Numbered from the stretch's first letter, positions 25,333-33,742 are shown. The stretch: 33,742 bases of DNA from Halieaceae bacterium (GCA_018657645.1 JABHWT010000291.1:1-33742), one strand, 5' to 3'. The notes: generated by a model not told the origin, from the sequence alone. Made by a program: numbers and translations.

Positions 25333-26526
25333 TCAGTTTGACCAACGGGGTAAGCCGAGGCCTTGCTGCGCTATAATTTTTCGGTTGAGGTCCAGCCCCC
25401 CAGCCCCAGACATTTCGTGTCCGGCCCAGCAGTATTCTGCAGCCCACAAACCGTCTATTGGCGCATTGGCGTCCTCCTCGGTCATCAATCCGTAGCTGCG
25501 CATCACCTCAACGGCTAAGTCCGCTTTTGGCCAGCTTTGTACTGCTCGCCAACTTTTGGACGCCGCAGCTTCCACCGTGGGCACATAATCGTTATGAACA
25601 GCTCGCGAGGCAGCGATCAGTTGCATCATCTTGCCGCCAACCATGTCCAGGTGTTGTCTGGCGAGCCTTTGGCGAGTAACAGGGTCTTCCGCCAGATGCT
25701 CACCGTCGATTTCGGCGGTGCGAACCCATTGGACAAAGCGGTCGAAAGGTCCAGAGACCCCTTTGAAGTTGATCATGGTGAAACGCTCGCGGCTCAGCGC
25801 TTCCATCAGGTGGGACCAACCCTGTCCCTCTTGTCCGACCAGATTCTCTTTGGGAACCCGAACCTCCTCCATAATGACATCACAGGTTTCGATGCCGTTC
25901 ATCATCTTGTATGGAATGGTGGTTATCCCGGGCGAGTCTGTTTTGATGAGCATGATACTCAAACCTCTGTGGCGCCTGGATCCTTTCTCAGTCCGCACCA
26001 GAGACCACATATAATCGGAGGTGTCGGCACAGGTAATAAAACGCTTGGTACCGTTTACCACATATTGGTCACCGTCGAGCATGGCACTGGTTTTGATGCT
26101 GGCAATATCGTTACCCGAGTCCGGCTCGCTGTAGTTAATAGCGAAACGAATGTCTGCGTTGAGAATACGCGGGATGAAGCGTTGCTTGAGGTCCTCGGAC
26201 GCTATGCTGAGAAGGGTGTTGCCGATAATCGATACCAGGTAGGTGATGGTGAGCGAAATACCCGCGGCGCGACCAAGGTGCAACTCGTCAAGGAGGATGT
26301 ATTCGGTCATGGGGACATTGTTTTCACCCCGTCCGCCGTACTCTTTGGGATAGGCGGCGCCCAACCAGCCCCTTGCCGCAATTTTCCGTACGACTTCCAT
26401 CTCCAGCTCAATATGCGACGAGTGAATCTCTTCAACGCCCTTGATAACATCGGGGATCTCATCCTCGATAAACTGGCGCACTTCCATGCGGAAGGCCTGT
26501 TCTTCCGGTGTGAAGCGAAAATCCAT
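25333..26526 (-). CDS. Acyl-CoA dehydrogenase, catalytic subunit candidate
   Basis: A protein of 397 residues and the first gene of the operon, with a strong AGGAGG site before the ATG. Landmarks: TPEEQAFRMEVRQFIEDE, AINYSEPDSGNDIASIKTSA, YVVNGTKRFITCAD, ENLVGQEGQGWSHLMEALSRERF and a C-terminal KIIAQQGLGLPR. Glu247 in SRERF aligns with the catalytic Glu of isovaleryl-CoA dehydrogenase (LDLERL), and the same position is used in the actinobacterial sterol ACAD heteromers. The medium-chain-type position is not Glu. It should oxidise an acyl-CoA to a 2-enoyl-CoA with an electron-transfer flavoprotein as acceptor (not encoded here). Confidence 0.93.
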   Translation of the reverse strand: MDFRFTPEEQAFRMEVRQFIEDEIPDVIKGVEEIHSSHIELEMEVVRKIAARGWLGAAYPKEYGGRGENNVPMTEYILLDELHLGRAAGISLTITYLVSIIGNTLLSIASEDLKQRFIPRILNADIRFAINYSEPDSGNDIASIKTSAMLDGDQYVVNGTKRFITCADTSDYMWSLVRTEKGSRRHRGLSIMLIKTDSPGITTIPYKMMNGIETCDVIMEEVRVPKENLVGQEGQGWSHLMEALSRERFTMINFKGVSGPFDRFVQWVRTAEIDGEHLAEDPVTRQRLARQHLDMVGGKMMQLIAASRAVHNDYVPTVEAAASKSWRAVQSWPKADLAVEVMRSYGLMTEEDANAPIDGLWAAEYCWAGHEMSGAGGLDLNRKIIAQQGLGLPRWSN

Positions 26527-26651
26527 CGCTACCTCCTGAATGTAATGTTGCTTAAGCAGTTAGTCGCTCTCATATTGAGCGGCAAATAGCGCGCCCAAGT
26601 CTATAGGCACTAGCCCTCAGTCTAAACATAACACCTTTCCTCTAAAAAGGA

Positions 26652-26675
26652 CAAGTAACCTGACTATCAAGTAAC
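26652..26675. promoter_or_regulatory. Direct repeat CAAGTAAC x2, candidate operator
   Basis: Two identical 8-mers at 26652-26659 and 26668-26675 are spaced 16 nt start to start. The upstream copy touches the -10 box and the other falls just past the predicted start site. Occupancy there would block transcription, so a repressor of the operon is the simplest reading. No regulator gene lies in the window. Confidence 0.4.
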
Positions 26676-26701
26676 TATACTATATGATGACTCCGAGCCA
26701 A
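26674..26701 (-). promoter_or_regulatory. Probable sigma70 promoter of the nine-gene catabolic operon
   Basis: On the minus strand TTGGCT (-35, 26701-26696) and TATAGT (-10, 26679-26674) are separated by 16 nt, matching consensus 4/6 and 5/6. Predicted start is near 26667, about 140 nt before the first gene. This suggests the operon can be transcribed independently of the flavin monooxygenase gene upstream. Confidence 0.5.
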
Positions 26702-26739
26702 GTCATTGGCAAGCCGGAGAGGGGAGGGATGAACATTGG

Positions 26740-27771
26740 TTACTGTAATCGGTGCCGAAGTTCGTCTATCAGTTTAGCAACATTTTTGTCATCGACGGGG
26801 TCTCTGGGCATGGGGATCGCAATACCATCGACCAGTCCTCCATACCACTGGGCCAGTACATCCGCCGCTTCACTGTAGTGTGCGGTTGCGACAAAGGTAT
26901 TGAGTATCTCATCTGTGATGCAGGGCTTCATATCTTGCCAACGATTTTCTTTCACTAACTGCTTCAGATGAGGTCCCAGGTCGGGCCAGCCAAACATCTC
27001 CAGGCTGGACCAGTAGCGGGGTGTGGAGAAAACAGTACCCAGGAATTGTCGGTAGTTTTCCCGCAGTGCCTGAATCTCGCTCTCACTGCTGGCTATCGCA
27101 GTGAATGGGTTGGCGATGAGTAATGCTCTGTCTTGGGTTCTACCGGCGCGCTCCGCGCCCTTTTTCATATTAGGCTGAATGACTTCCCGCAGGTACTTGG
27201 GGGTTGTATTGGTCGGGTGAGTATATAGCGCGGCAGCCGTTTCTCCTGCCAATGCGGCGAGGTTTGGGCCGGTAGCGCCAATGTGAATAGGCACCTGCGA
27301 ATATTCAAGGGGCTTTGGCTTGGCATACCCCTGCTGACGAGAAAACTGATAATACTTCCCCTGATAATTCAAAGGTGCGTCATCCTGCCAACAGCGAAAA
27401 ATAGCTCGCAAAGAGTCTATGTATTCACGCATTCGCGGTGCGGGAGGGTACCAGGGTGTACTGAATTTCTGCAAGATATTCTCTGGCACCAGCGGACTCA
27501 GTCCAAGGCGAAACCGGCCCCTGGAATACTCTTGCAAGTCCCAGGCGGCCACGGCCGTAGTCATGGGGCTGCGGGGAAAGCAAATCAGACCGGCAATTGC
27601 CACCTCAATGCTCTGGGTTGCCTGTACCGCCGCACCCGCTGCCAATAGCGGGTCGTGGTCGAGTTCGGTAGTACTGAAGCGGTCGTATCCCATTGCTTCA
27701 GCCCGGCGTGCCATGTCGCCGACTTCACTCAGGGCCACGTGTTCGCGCATTTGCGCCCATATTCCAACCAT
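26740..27771 (-). CDS. Luciferase-like (LLM) flavin-dependent oxidoreductase
   Basis: A protein of 343 residues with the LLM TIM-barrel pattern: ALSEVGDMARRAEAMGYDRF, TTELDHDPLLAAGAAVQAT, IEVAIAGLICFPRSPMTTA, LQEYSRGRFRLGLSPLVPENI and VPIHIGATGPNLAALAGE. It resembles the F420/FMN-type TIGR03617 group. It would oxidise or reduce a small organic compound using reduced flavin or F420; the cofactor is not readable from sequence. It lies 213 nt upstream of, and on the same strand as, the catabolic operon, so it may act early in that pathway, for example as a Baeyer-Villiger-like or dehydrogenation step. That link is inference from position only. Confidence 0.92.
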   Translation of the reverse strand: MVGIWAQMREHVALSEVGDMARRAEAMGYDRFSTTELDHDPLLAAGAAVQATQSIEVAIAGLICFPRSPMTTAVAAWDLQEYSRGRFRLGLSPLVPENILQKFSTPWYPPAPRMREYIDSLRAIFRCWQDDAPLNYQGKYYQFSRQQGYAKPKPLEYSQVPIHIGATGPNLAALAGETAAALYTHPTNTTPKYLREVIQPNMKKGAERAGRTQDRALLIANPFTAIASSESEIQALRENYRQFLGTVFSTPRYWSSLEMFGWPDLGPHLKQLVKENRWQDMKPCITDEILNTFVATAHYSEAADVLAQWYGGLVDGIAIPMPRDPVDDKNVAKLIDELRHRLQ

Positions 27772-28756
27772 TCGTAAGTTCTCCGCGCTCTACTTGATTT
27801 GATCTTGATAGTGGCCTGACTCGTGTTTCCCAGAAGAGCTGCCATGGGTGGGTAGGGTTCAAATCGGCTCCAGTAGGAGGTCCGGCCGGGATTCATGTAA
27901 TATTTAGCCACTTTGCTGGTATCATTATGAAATATAAAGAGAATGTATATTTTCGGTGCAGCTTATTTGCTACATTATAACAGGATTGTTGTTGTTTCTT
28001 TAAGTTAGCCAGCATTCAACGATAACGAGCTATCTATGGGGCTGATAGAAACTTCCATTGGGATGAAGGCCTCGACGGTTTTTTAATATTGAGCTACAGA
28101 AAGCAGACTTTTAGTATCAGCGAATAAGCTGTAATTCACGGTCAATACTTCGTAAACAGCCAATTGGTATCAATCGTTTCGCTCAGCTTCGGTAAATTCC
28201 ACTAGGCGACTATTGCGGTCTTCTTGATTGCCACCCAATTCCCTTAACTCTGTACTTCAACTTTGTTCTCAAAGACGACGTTGGCACTGTTTTCATTATC
28301 TATAAGGATTTCTACATAGCTGTCATTCATTGATGTCTAGTGTTTTCATTCAATCAATAATGCTGGTGGACGAAAGCTGCCGTTAGACGAATCTCTTTAA
28401 GGAGCAATGTAATACCCGCTAAACTGACTTATATTTTAACGGCGGCTTTCTTTGAATACTTCTTTAGTCTTGTGTGCAGGTTTGCTCAGTGAAATAGGAA
28501 CACCGGACTTTCGCGAAAAACAAACAGCCGCAAAAGATATCGGGGCCAGAGATTCGTCTTCAGACATTTGGAGACTGACAACATATTGGAATGTACGCGG
28601 AACCGAACGGGGAGCTTACAGCCGCAGGTAGTGTCTAACCTCTTTTGTAATTAGAACCTGAAGTCGTTAGTAGAAGCCCCATGAATCTGTTGTAAAGGCC
28701 CCCTGAGCAAGAGAAAATGAAGGAATCCCCCACTGTTAACATAGCGACGCAAACCA
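27772..28756. other. 985-nt region without an intact gene
   Basis: This is visibly more AT-rich than the flanking genes and has no open frame of 60 codons apart from an upstream fragment of the LLM frame. I find no tRNA, CRISPR, terminator or transposon end. On the minus strand a 28-codon frame (28330-28244) runs on, after a one-base shift, into a second stretch of protein-like sequence, which may be a decayed small gene. The region marks the boundary between the catabolic block and the cation/stress block. Confidence 0.6.
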
Positions 28757-29737
28757 TTAATCCGCGAGGGTAACCGGAGTTTCAAATCCCGACGGTTTAA
28801 TTGCAAGCACAGAACAGCTGATTTGGTTGAGAATATTTTCTGCTGTATTGCCCATAATAAACCCAGGAATCCCGGTTCGAGCGACAGTTCCCATGATCAC
28901 TAGATCTGCATCAATCTTGTCGACCAAAGCCGGTATCTCTTTGCGTGGCAACCCTTTCGGTAGATGTTTCTTCGGCTTCAAATATTCCATTGCGTCCTTA
29001 CCTAATTTTGTAGTGACCTCGTCCATTAGGCCGGCCAAATTATTTTCACTCCGTTGCCTGATCTCTTCGACATAGTCGGCAACTTCTTGATCAGAGCTTT
29101 GCATGAACCCACCTTGCATCATGCTTTCCCCCATCGCCGTAAACGCGTAGGCAATGTGCAGCTCTGCAGATTCAGACAATGCCAGCGAACTTGCCATTTC
29201 AAGAATTTGAAGATTAAGTAGGTGCCTTGTATTCAATTCCTTTGGCATATAAAAATCATCGAGGTCTACAGCCGCCAATACTCGTTGGTATGTCTTAGGT
29301 GAAGTAGAATTTAATAGCCAAACCGGGCAGGGGCACTTACGTAACAAGTGCTGATCATCACTTCCAAACACGCGGTTAAACAATCCGCCACTTTCAGCTG
29401 ACTTGATAATCAGGTCACAATCGCTACGAAGAACCTTACGAATAACTTCCAGAAATGGATTACCGACCAAAACCTCAATACGTATCTCTAGCGATTGATT
29501 CCAGGAAGCAACCAATTCCTTCAACTTATTTCGATGCTCTGCAACTATCTTAGCTTGAAGGTCCGAGTGTGACAGAGATTGATTGGGTAGTTTTATTTTT
29601 GGCGGTATAACCTCAATCACCTCCACAACTGTAAGGCATGCCTGATTGCTAAGCGCAAGGGTGACCGCGCGCTCCACTGCCTCCAAGCTGTTAGTGTCTG
29701 GTGCTGCAACATAAAGAATATTCTTGAATCTTTGCAT
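28757..29737 (-). CDS. Universal stress protein, tandem UspA domains (UspE-like)
   Basis: A protein of 326 residues from the ATG at 29737, chosen for the GGAGG 8 nt upstream; a GTG overlapping the ATPase stop gives five extra residues. Two Usp domains lie in tandem: the first opens FKNILYVAAPDTNSLEAVERA; the second (from about 150) opens RVLAAVDLDDFYMPK. The second ends with the nucleotide-binding signature MGTVARTGIPGFIMGNTAENIL (G-x2-R-x-G-x9-G-N-T type). In the first domain the equivalent loop (SAESGGLFNRVFGSDDQHLL) is altered. Cytosolic, probably ATP-binding. The gene starts 12 nt after the P-type ATPase stop, so the two are translated from one mRNA and may be functionally coupled. Confidence 0.93.
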   Translation of the reverse strand: MQRFKNILYVAAPDTNSLEAVERAVTLALSNQACLTVVEVIEVIPPKIKLPNQSLSHSDLQAKIVAEHRNKLKELVASWNQSLEIRIEVLVGNPFLEVIRKVLRSDCDLIIKSAESGGLFNRVFGSDDQHLLRKCPCPVWLLNSTSPKTYQRVLAAVDLDDFYMPKELNTRHLLNLQILEMASSLALSESAELHIAYAFTAMGESMMQGGFMQSSDQEVADYVEEIRQRSENNLAGLMDEVTTKLGKDAMEYLKPKKHLPKGLPRKEIPALVDKIDADLVIMGTVARTGIPGFIMGNTAENILNQISCSVLAIKPSGFETPVTLAD

Positions 29738-29751
29738 AATGCTTTCCTCCA

Positions 29752-32604
29752 CTATCGATAGTGAACCATCTTACGCACCAATAACTTCTCCAACTCAACC
29801 AAGAATAACACGGAAGAAGAGACGAGCAAAATGCGCAACCATATATCGATACCAATAGCGGTGGTACCAAACAGAGTCTGCATTGGTGAGAAGTAGGTAA
29901 GGCCAAGTTGAAATATGATGAGTACACTAATGGCATAAAGCACATAGCGGTTACCCGTCAAGCCTGCCCAGCTAAATATTGACGCCGTGATATAGCGAGA
30001 GTTGAATAAGTAAAATATTTCGAACATTACTAATGTGTTAACGGCCACAGTCCGCGCATGCTCAATAATTGCGCCTTGCTTCATCTCCCACAGAAAAAGG
30101 CCAAATGTTCCACACATGAGGATAATGGATACAAACGCCACTCGCCAGATAAGATAAGGGGTGAGTAGAGGCCCATGGGCATCGCGCGGCGGGCGCCGCA
30201 TCACATCTTGTTCGGGCGGCTCAAAAGCCAATGACAACGCTAATGTAACAGCAGTCACCATATTCACCCAAAGTATCTGCGCCGGTGTTAATGGCAACTC
30301 GTGAAAACCAAACAAAATGGCTGCAAGGATAATCAGTGCCTCACCGCCATTAGTCGGCAGAATGAACAGGATCGCCTTCTTGAGGTTGTCATAGACTGTG
30401 CGACCTTCCTCCACAGCATGGGCTATAGATGCAAAATTGTCATCAGCCAATACCATTTCAGCGGCTTCTTTGGCAGCCTCAGTACCGTTGTAGCCCATCG
30501 CAGTCCCAACGTCGGCACGTTTCAAGGCCGGCGCATCGTTTACCCCATCACCTGTCATCGCCACTATCAACCCTTGCTCTTGCAATAGTCTTACTAATAG
30601 CAGCTTATGCTCAGGGTCCACACGTGCATAAACATCCACTTCGAGCACTTGTTGGAGCAGCTCATTCTCACTCAACAAATCGATATCTTGCCCTGTAAGT
30701 ACAGTATCAGCATTAACAAGCTTTAATTGCTGAGCGATGGCGCGTGCCGTAGCCGCGTGATCGCCTGTAATCATCTTCACGCGGATGCCCGCCTTATCAC
30801 AAGTACGTACTGCCGCAATAGCCTCCTCGCGAGGCGGGTCGATCAAACCAAACATACCCAACATAATCAGGCCGTTTTCTACATCACTGAATCTTAATTC
30901 CAACTGCTCGTAGTTTACCGGTTTATATGCTACGGCCAATACTCGCTGCCCCTGCTGAGCCATCTCTTCAATCCGGGTCAGCCAGTAATCGCTATCAAGT
31001 GGCTGATCGCCATCAACCATTCTTTGTTGATCACACATCGCAACTACACGTTCAGGTGCTCCTTTGAGAAAGATGAAAGCCTCGTCCGTGTGACTGTGGT
31101 GAAGCGTCGCCATAAAGCGGTGCTCGGATTCGAAAGGTATTAGATCTGTACGCGGGTATTGTTTTACCTCAGATTCAATATCCAGTCCGGCTTTAACCGC
31201 AGATACTAGCAACGCTCCCTCCATAGGATCACCGTGGGTAACCCATTCCCCTTTTATTTGCTCTAGCGAGGTATCACTACATAGCACGGCAGCGCGGGCT
31301 ATATCGATCAAAGGAGGTATTTCTTGTACAAGCACGTCAGCGTTTGACAGAGATATCGTACCGTGGGGATCGTAACCCGTACCGCTTACGTCAAACAAAC
31401 TGTCAGAACTAGCAATCGTACGCACAGTCATTTCGTTGCGGGTCAGGGTGCCGGTTTTGTCCGAACAAATGACCGTTACCGCCCCCAGTGTCTCAACAGC
31501 GGGGAGTTTGCGAATGATAGCATTACGTCGAGCCATACGTTGCACACCGATAGCCAATGTGATCGTCATAATCGCAGGCAGCCCTTCAGGAATCGCCGCC
31601 ACGACCAGACTGACAGAGGCCAGGAACATTTCAGCGGCCATGTAGTCTCGAACGAGAACACCAAAAGCGAAGGTAATCATGGCAATGCCAAGAATAACAG
31701 CGGTAAGCCAGCGGCCGAATTGTGCCATTTGACGTAACAAAGGGGTTGTTACTTGTTCCACTTCAGACACCAGCGTACTGATGCGTCCAATTTCGGTCCG
31801 CCCGCCGGTCGCCACCACTACGCCCGTCCCTTGACCATGTGTAACGAGGGTGCCCGAATACGCCATGCAACGGCGATCGCCAATGACGGCCTCCCGTTCG
31901 GCAGGGTCCGTGACCTTCTCGACCGCTATCGACTCACCTGTCAGTACGGACTCTTGAACCTGCAACCCTTTGATACGAAACAACCGCAGATCAGCCGGTA
32001 TCTTATCGCCTGATTGCAACAAAACGATATCGCCTGGTACCAACTCATCAGCCCCAATCTTCTTTTGCCGGCCATCGCGTTTAACCATTGCATTCGGAGA
32101 AAGCATCTGTCGAATTGCATTCAACGCATCCTCGGCCTTACCCTCCTGGACAAAACCAATTACGGCATTAATAACCACGACACCAAGGATCACACTGGAA
32201 TCCACCCAATGTCCCAGAATGGCAGTGACAGCGCTGGCCGCCATCAACACATAGATCAGTACATTGTGAAATTGGTAGAAAAATCGCACCAGTGTGCTAC
32301 GAGACCTTGGCACCGGAAGCAGATTCGGCCCATGTTCCGCAAGTCTTTTGGCGGCTTCCGAAGCTGTTATCCCACTTGCTGAGGTTTCGAGTAATTCCAA
32401 GACTGCTTCCGCGCTTTTGTCATGCAAACTTTCAGGTGTCGAAATAGATTCTAATGACTTTCCATTCGCTTTTCTGGCTAATTTGCGCACCCGAAGTGTA
32501 ATCGCAGCACCAACAATAGCCAGAATGGCCAACACAACGAGGGCAGTCGAACACTCGACCTCTGTAATTTTAAAATCCCACGCAAGATTTTCAATCACTC
32601 CCAT
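29752..32604 (-). CDS. P2-type cation-transporting ATPase
   Basis: A protein of 950 residues in the inner membrane. Motifs in order: LTGES (221-225, dephosphorylation), PEGLP in M4 (339-343), SDKTGTLT with phosphorylated Asp382, KGAPE (514-518, nucleotide site), TGDHAAT and TGDGVND (684-690). M5 keeps Asn752 and Glu755 (PTNGGE). M6 reads NMVTA (781-785), where Ca2+-ATPases have N-x2-T-D, so the usual M6 Asp is Ala. An extra hydrophobic helix (about 20-38) precedes the normal N-terminal cation-ATPase domain. It is SERCA-like in M4 but the ion (Ca2+, Na+, K+ or other) is not settled. The start could also be the GTG two codons later, which is better spaced from AGAGG. Confidence 0.95.
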   Translation of the reverse strand: MGVIENLAWDFKITEVECSTALVVLAILAIVGAAITLRVRKLARKANGKSLESISTPESLHDKSAEAVLELLETSASGITASEAAKRLAEHGPNLLPVPRSRSTLVRFFYQFHNVLIYVLMAASAVTAILGHWVDSSVILGVVVINAVIGFVQEGKAEDALNAIRQMLSPNAMVKRDGRQKKIGADELVPGDIVLLQSGDKIPADLRLFRIKGLQVQESVLTGESIAVEKVTDPAEREAVIGDRRCMAYSGTLVTHGQGTGVVVATGGRTEIGRISTLVSEVEQVTTPLLRQMAQFGRWLTAVILGIAMITFAFGVLVRDYMAAEMFLASVSLVVAAIPEGLPAIMTITLAIGVQRMARRNAIIRKLPAVETLGAVTVICSDKTGTLTRNEMTVRTIASSDSLFDVSGTGYDPHGTISLSNADVLVQEIPPLIDIARAAVLCSDTSLEQIKGEWVTHGDPMEGALLVSAVKAGLDIESEVKQYPRTDLIPFESEHRFMATLHHSHTDEAFIFLKGAPERVVAMCDQQRMVDGDQPLDSDYWLTRIEEMAQQGQRVLAVAYKPVNYEQLELRFSDVENGLIMLGMFGLIDPPREEAIAAVRTCDKAGIRVKMITGDHAATARAIAQQLKLVNADTVLTGQDIDLLSENELLQQVLEVDVYARVDPEHKLLLVRLLQEQGLIVAMTGDGVNDAPALKRADVGTAMGYNGTEAAKEAAEMVLADDNFASIAHAVEEGRTVYDNLKKAILFILPTNGGEALIILAAILFGFHELPLTPAQILWVNMVTAVTLALSLAFEPPEQDVMRRPPRDAHGPLLTPYLIWRVAFVSIILMCGTFGLFLWEMKQGAIIEHARTVAVNTLVMFEIFYLFNSRYITASIFSWAGLTGNRYVLYAISVLIIFQLGLTYFSPMQTLFGTTAIGIDIWLRILLVSSSVLFLVELEKLLVRKMVHYR

Positions 32605-32693
32605 ATCCTCTTATTTCTCCTACAATTATGAAAGACACAGTTAAGCCACCTTAAGCACATAAGTCACTCGCTACCACCAATCGATGCTGGCTA

Positions 32694-33617
32694 TCACAAC
32701 AGCCAAGCTGTTAACAGCCCAGCTCCGGCAGCGGTCAACAAGGGCACCAAAACTCGCAATCCTAGCCCAAAGCTACCAACGAATACAGCTAGCATGGCCT
32801 TCACTAAAGTATTCGAAGAAGAGGCAATCACGATACCCAATACGGCCGCGTTCAATGAGAGATCTCCTACACTCATTCTCGACAAGGTCAGGTTAATGGG
32901 GTCAACATCTGCAATACCCGATACGGCTGCAAGCATATAGACACCAGCCTCACCATATTGATGAATTGCAGCCTTGCCGAGCAGGATTACTAGTATCAGC
33001 AGTGCGCCAAAGAACAGCGCTGGCTTCAGTTCCAGAGGATTGATCAGGTGGGCTAGCTCACTGGGTGGTGGATCGTTACTTTTGTGCCAAATAATGATCG
33101 ACGACAGGAACGTCAGCATAGTCATCACTGCCATAGGAGCAATCAGCTCCCTAAACAGCGCGGGGTTGATAATGCTAGAGATCAATACCACACGAGGAAA
33201 CATCGTGCCACACGCTATCAAAATACCAGAGGCCAGAAGATTTTTCATGTTCTCTTGTTTTCGAGACAAGCGAGCATAATGCAAAGTCAACGCTGTTGAT
33301 GACGCCAACCCCGCAACCAACGCAGTTAACATTACCCCTCTGCCTGTGCCAGCGAGCTTCATCGAAAAGTATCCGCTGAATGAGACGCCAGCGATTAGGA
33401 CCACCATCCACCAAATCTCATAGGGATTTAACGCCTGCCAGGGACCATAGCCACGATTAGGGAGCACTGGCAGAAGCACAACCGAAATCAGCAGAAGCTG
33501 CAAGGCAGCGTGCAGTTCCCGTTTTTCCAACTTTTTCAACCACCCATGCAATACATCCTTGTATCGCAATAGCATTGCGGTTACCACTGCCGCAGAAGCT
33601 GTGACGTGGTCCAGCAT
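32694..33617 (-). CDS. DUF4010 (MgtC/SapB-like) membrane protein, N-terminus apparently lost
   Basis: A protein of 307 residues with eight or so hydrophobic segments, matching the DUF4010 domain (PF13194): VVLPVLPNRGYGPWQALNPYEIWW, GVSFSGYFSMKLAGTGRG and AGLASSTALTLHYARLSRKQ. Family members are usually about 400-430 residues, with an MgtC-like domain of about 120 residues in front. Here the reading starts abruptly at MLDHVTASAAVVTAML, which in full-length relatives lies inside the protein. There is no ribosome site before the ATG, and an IS3 transposase stop lies 15 nt upstream. It is probably a truncated, non-expressed remnant. It stands 89 nt upstream of the ATPase gene on the same strand, so its promoter may have been lost with its N-terminus. 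Confidence 0.75.
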   Translation of the reverse strand: MLDHVTASAAVVTAMLLRYKDVLHGWLKKLEKRELHAALQLLLISVVLLPVLPNRGYGPWQALNPYEIWWMVVLIAGVSFSGYFSMKLAGTGRGVMLTALVAGLASSTALTLHYARLSRKQENMKNLLASGILIACGTMFPRVVLISSIINPALFRELIAPMAVMTMLTFLSSIIIWHKSNDPPPSELAHLINPLELKPALFFGALLILVILLGKAAIHQYGEAGVYMLAAVSGIADVDPINLTLSRMSVGDLSLNAAVLGIVIASSSNTLVKAMLAVFVGSFGLGLRVLVPLLTAAGAGLLTAWLL

Positions 33618-33742
33618 TTCTTTGCAACCCAGTTAAGCAGCTTTCTTCATTTCAACCATTTCCGCCTCATACTGATTTGGGCTCACATAGCCCAGGTATG
33701 AATGCAGCCTATGGCTGTTGTAAAACATAGATATGTAGTTCA
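33618..33742 (-). mobile_element. IS3-family insertion sequence, one end
   Basis: This is inferred from the transposase C-terminus. The terminal inverted repeat cannot be confirmed because only one end is visible; the element end is placed between the transposase stop and the DUF4010 reading frame. Confidence 0.65.
33633..33742 (-). CDS. IS3-family transposase (OrfB) C-terminus, cut by window edge
   Basis: The reverse strand encodes 35 residues and a stop: NYISMFYNSHRLHSYLGYVS, then PNQYEAEMVEMKKAA. This is the C-terminal end of the integrase core (rve) of IS3-family OrfB transposases, where YN..R.H..LGY.SP..YE is diagnostic. The catalytic DDE part lies outside the window. The stop is 15 nt before the DUF4010 start, so the IS end must lie very close to 33618-33632. 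Confidence 0.9.
   Translation of the reverse strand, partial: NYISMFYNSHRLHSYLGYVSPNQYEAEMVEMKKAA

Larger units (their letters stand above)
26527..26739. other. Leader/intergenic between flavin monooxygenase and catabolic operon
   Basis: These 213 nt hold the promoter and repeats listed separately. They also hold a short inverted repeat GCCAA/TTGGC (26697-26701 and 26706-26710) overlapping the -35 box. A leader of about 140 nt would separate the start site from the first operon gene; no short peptide or riboswitch fold is evident in it. Confidence 0.5.

Noticed and set aside
28376-28390. GTCTAAC/GTTAGAC resembling an integron attC half-site
   Set aside because: No matching second core site or stem-loop lies at attC distance, and there are no cassettes or integrase.

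Overview
The window looks like chromosomal DNA of a marine gammaproteobacterium. The mix of a DUF3604 protein, large secreted subtilases, an InlB-like beta-helix lipoprotein, many acyl-CoA enzymes and a P450 suggests the Halieaceae/Spongiibacteraceae side of the Cellvibrionales. That placement is an inference from gene content, not a measured phylogeny.

Layout. 1-1118 (-): DUF3604 protein cut by the left edge. 1316-2269 (+): AEC-family permease. 2333-2728 (-): small STAS/SpoIIAA-like protein. 3040-4284 (-): cytochrome P450, divergent from a crotonase at 4641-5330 (+), with a strong stem-loop between them. 5409-5822 (-): Ddn/DUF385 protein. 5890-8970 (-): secreted S8 protease, divergent from two secreted or anchored proteins of unknown function (9377-10669, +) with a promoter and terminator visible. 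10862-13095: divergent GT4 and GT2 glycosyltransferases. 13217-15475 (+): molybdopterin oxidoreductase. 15673-18057 (+): beta-helix lipoprotein.

18101-26526 (-) is the most interesting part: nine genes with short gaps (6-92 nt), transcribed from a recognisable promoter near 26,690. In transcription order they encode two acyl-CoA dehydrogenases, two MaoC-type hotdog proteins, a thiolase-fold protein, a DUF35 Zn-ribbon/OB protein, two family III CoA-transferases and a SAM methyltransferase. A luciferase-like flavin monooxygenase lies just upstream on the same strand. In each of the three enzyme pairs one partner keeps the catalytic residue and the other has lost it. The thiolase-fold protein lacks the nucleophilic cysteine and sits beside DUF35, as in the retro-aldolases of steroid side-chain degradation. 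The cluster can be read as one CoA-dependent pathway: activation by CoA transfer, dehydrogenation, hydration and retro-aldol cleavage of a bulky or branched acid. The substrate is unknown.

27772-28756 is a 985-nt stretch with no intact gene. After it comes a cation-handling block on the minus strand: a tandem universal stress protein, a P2-type cation ATPase, and a DUF4010/MgtC-like membrane protein that appears to have lost its N-terminus next to an IS3-family transposase running off the right edge.
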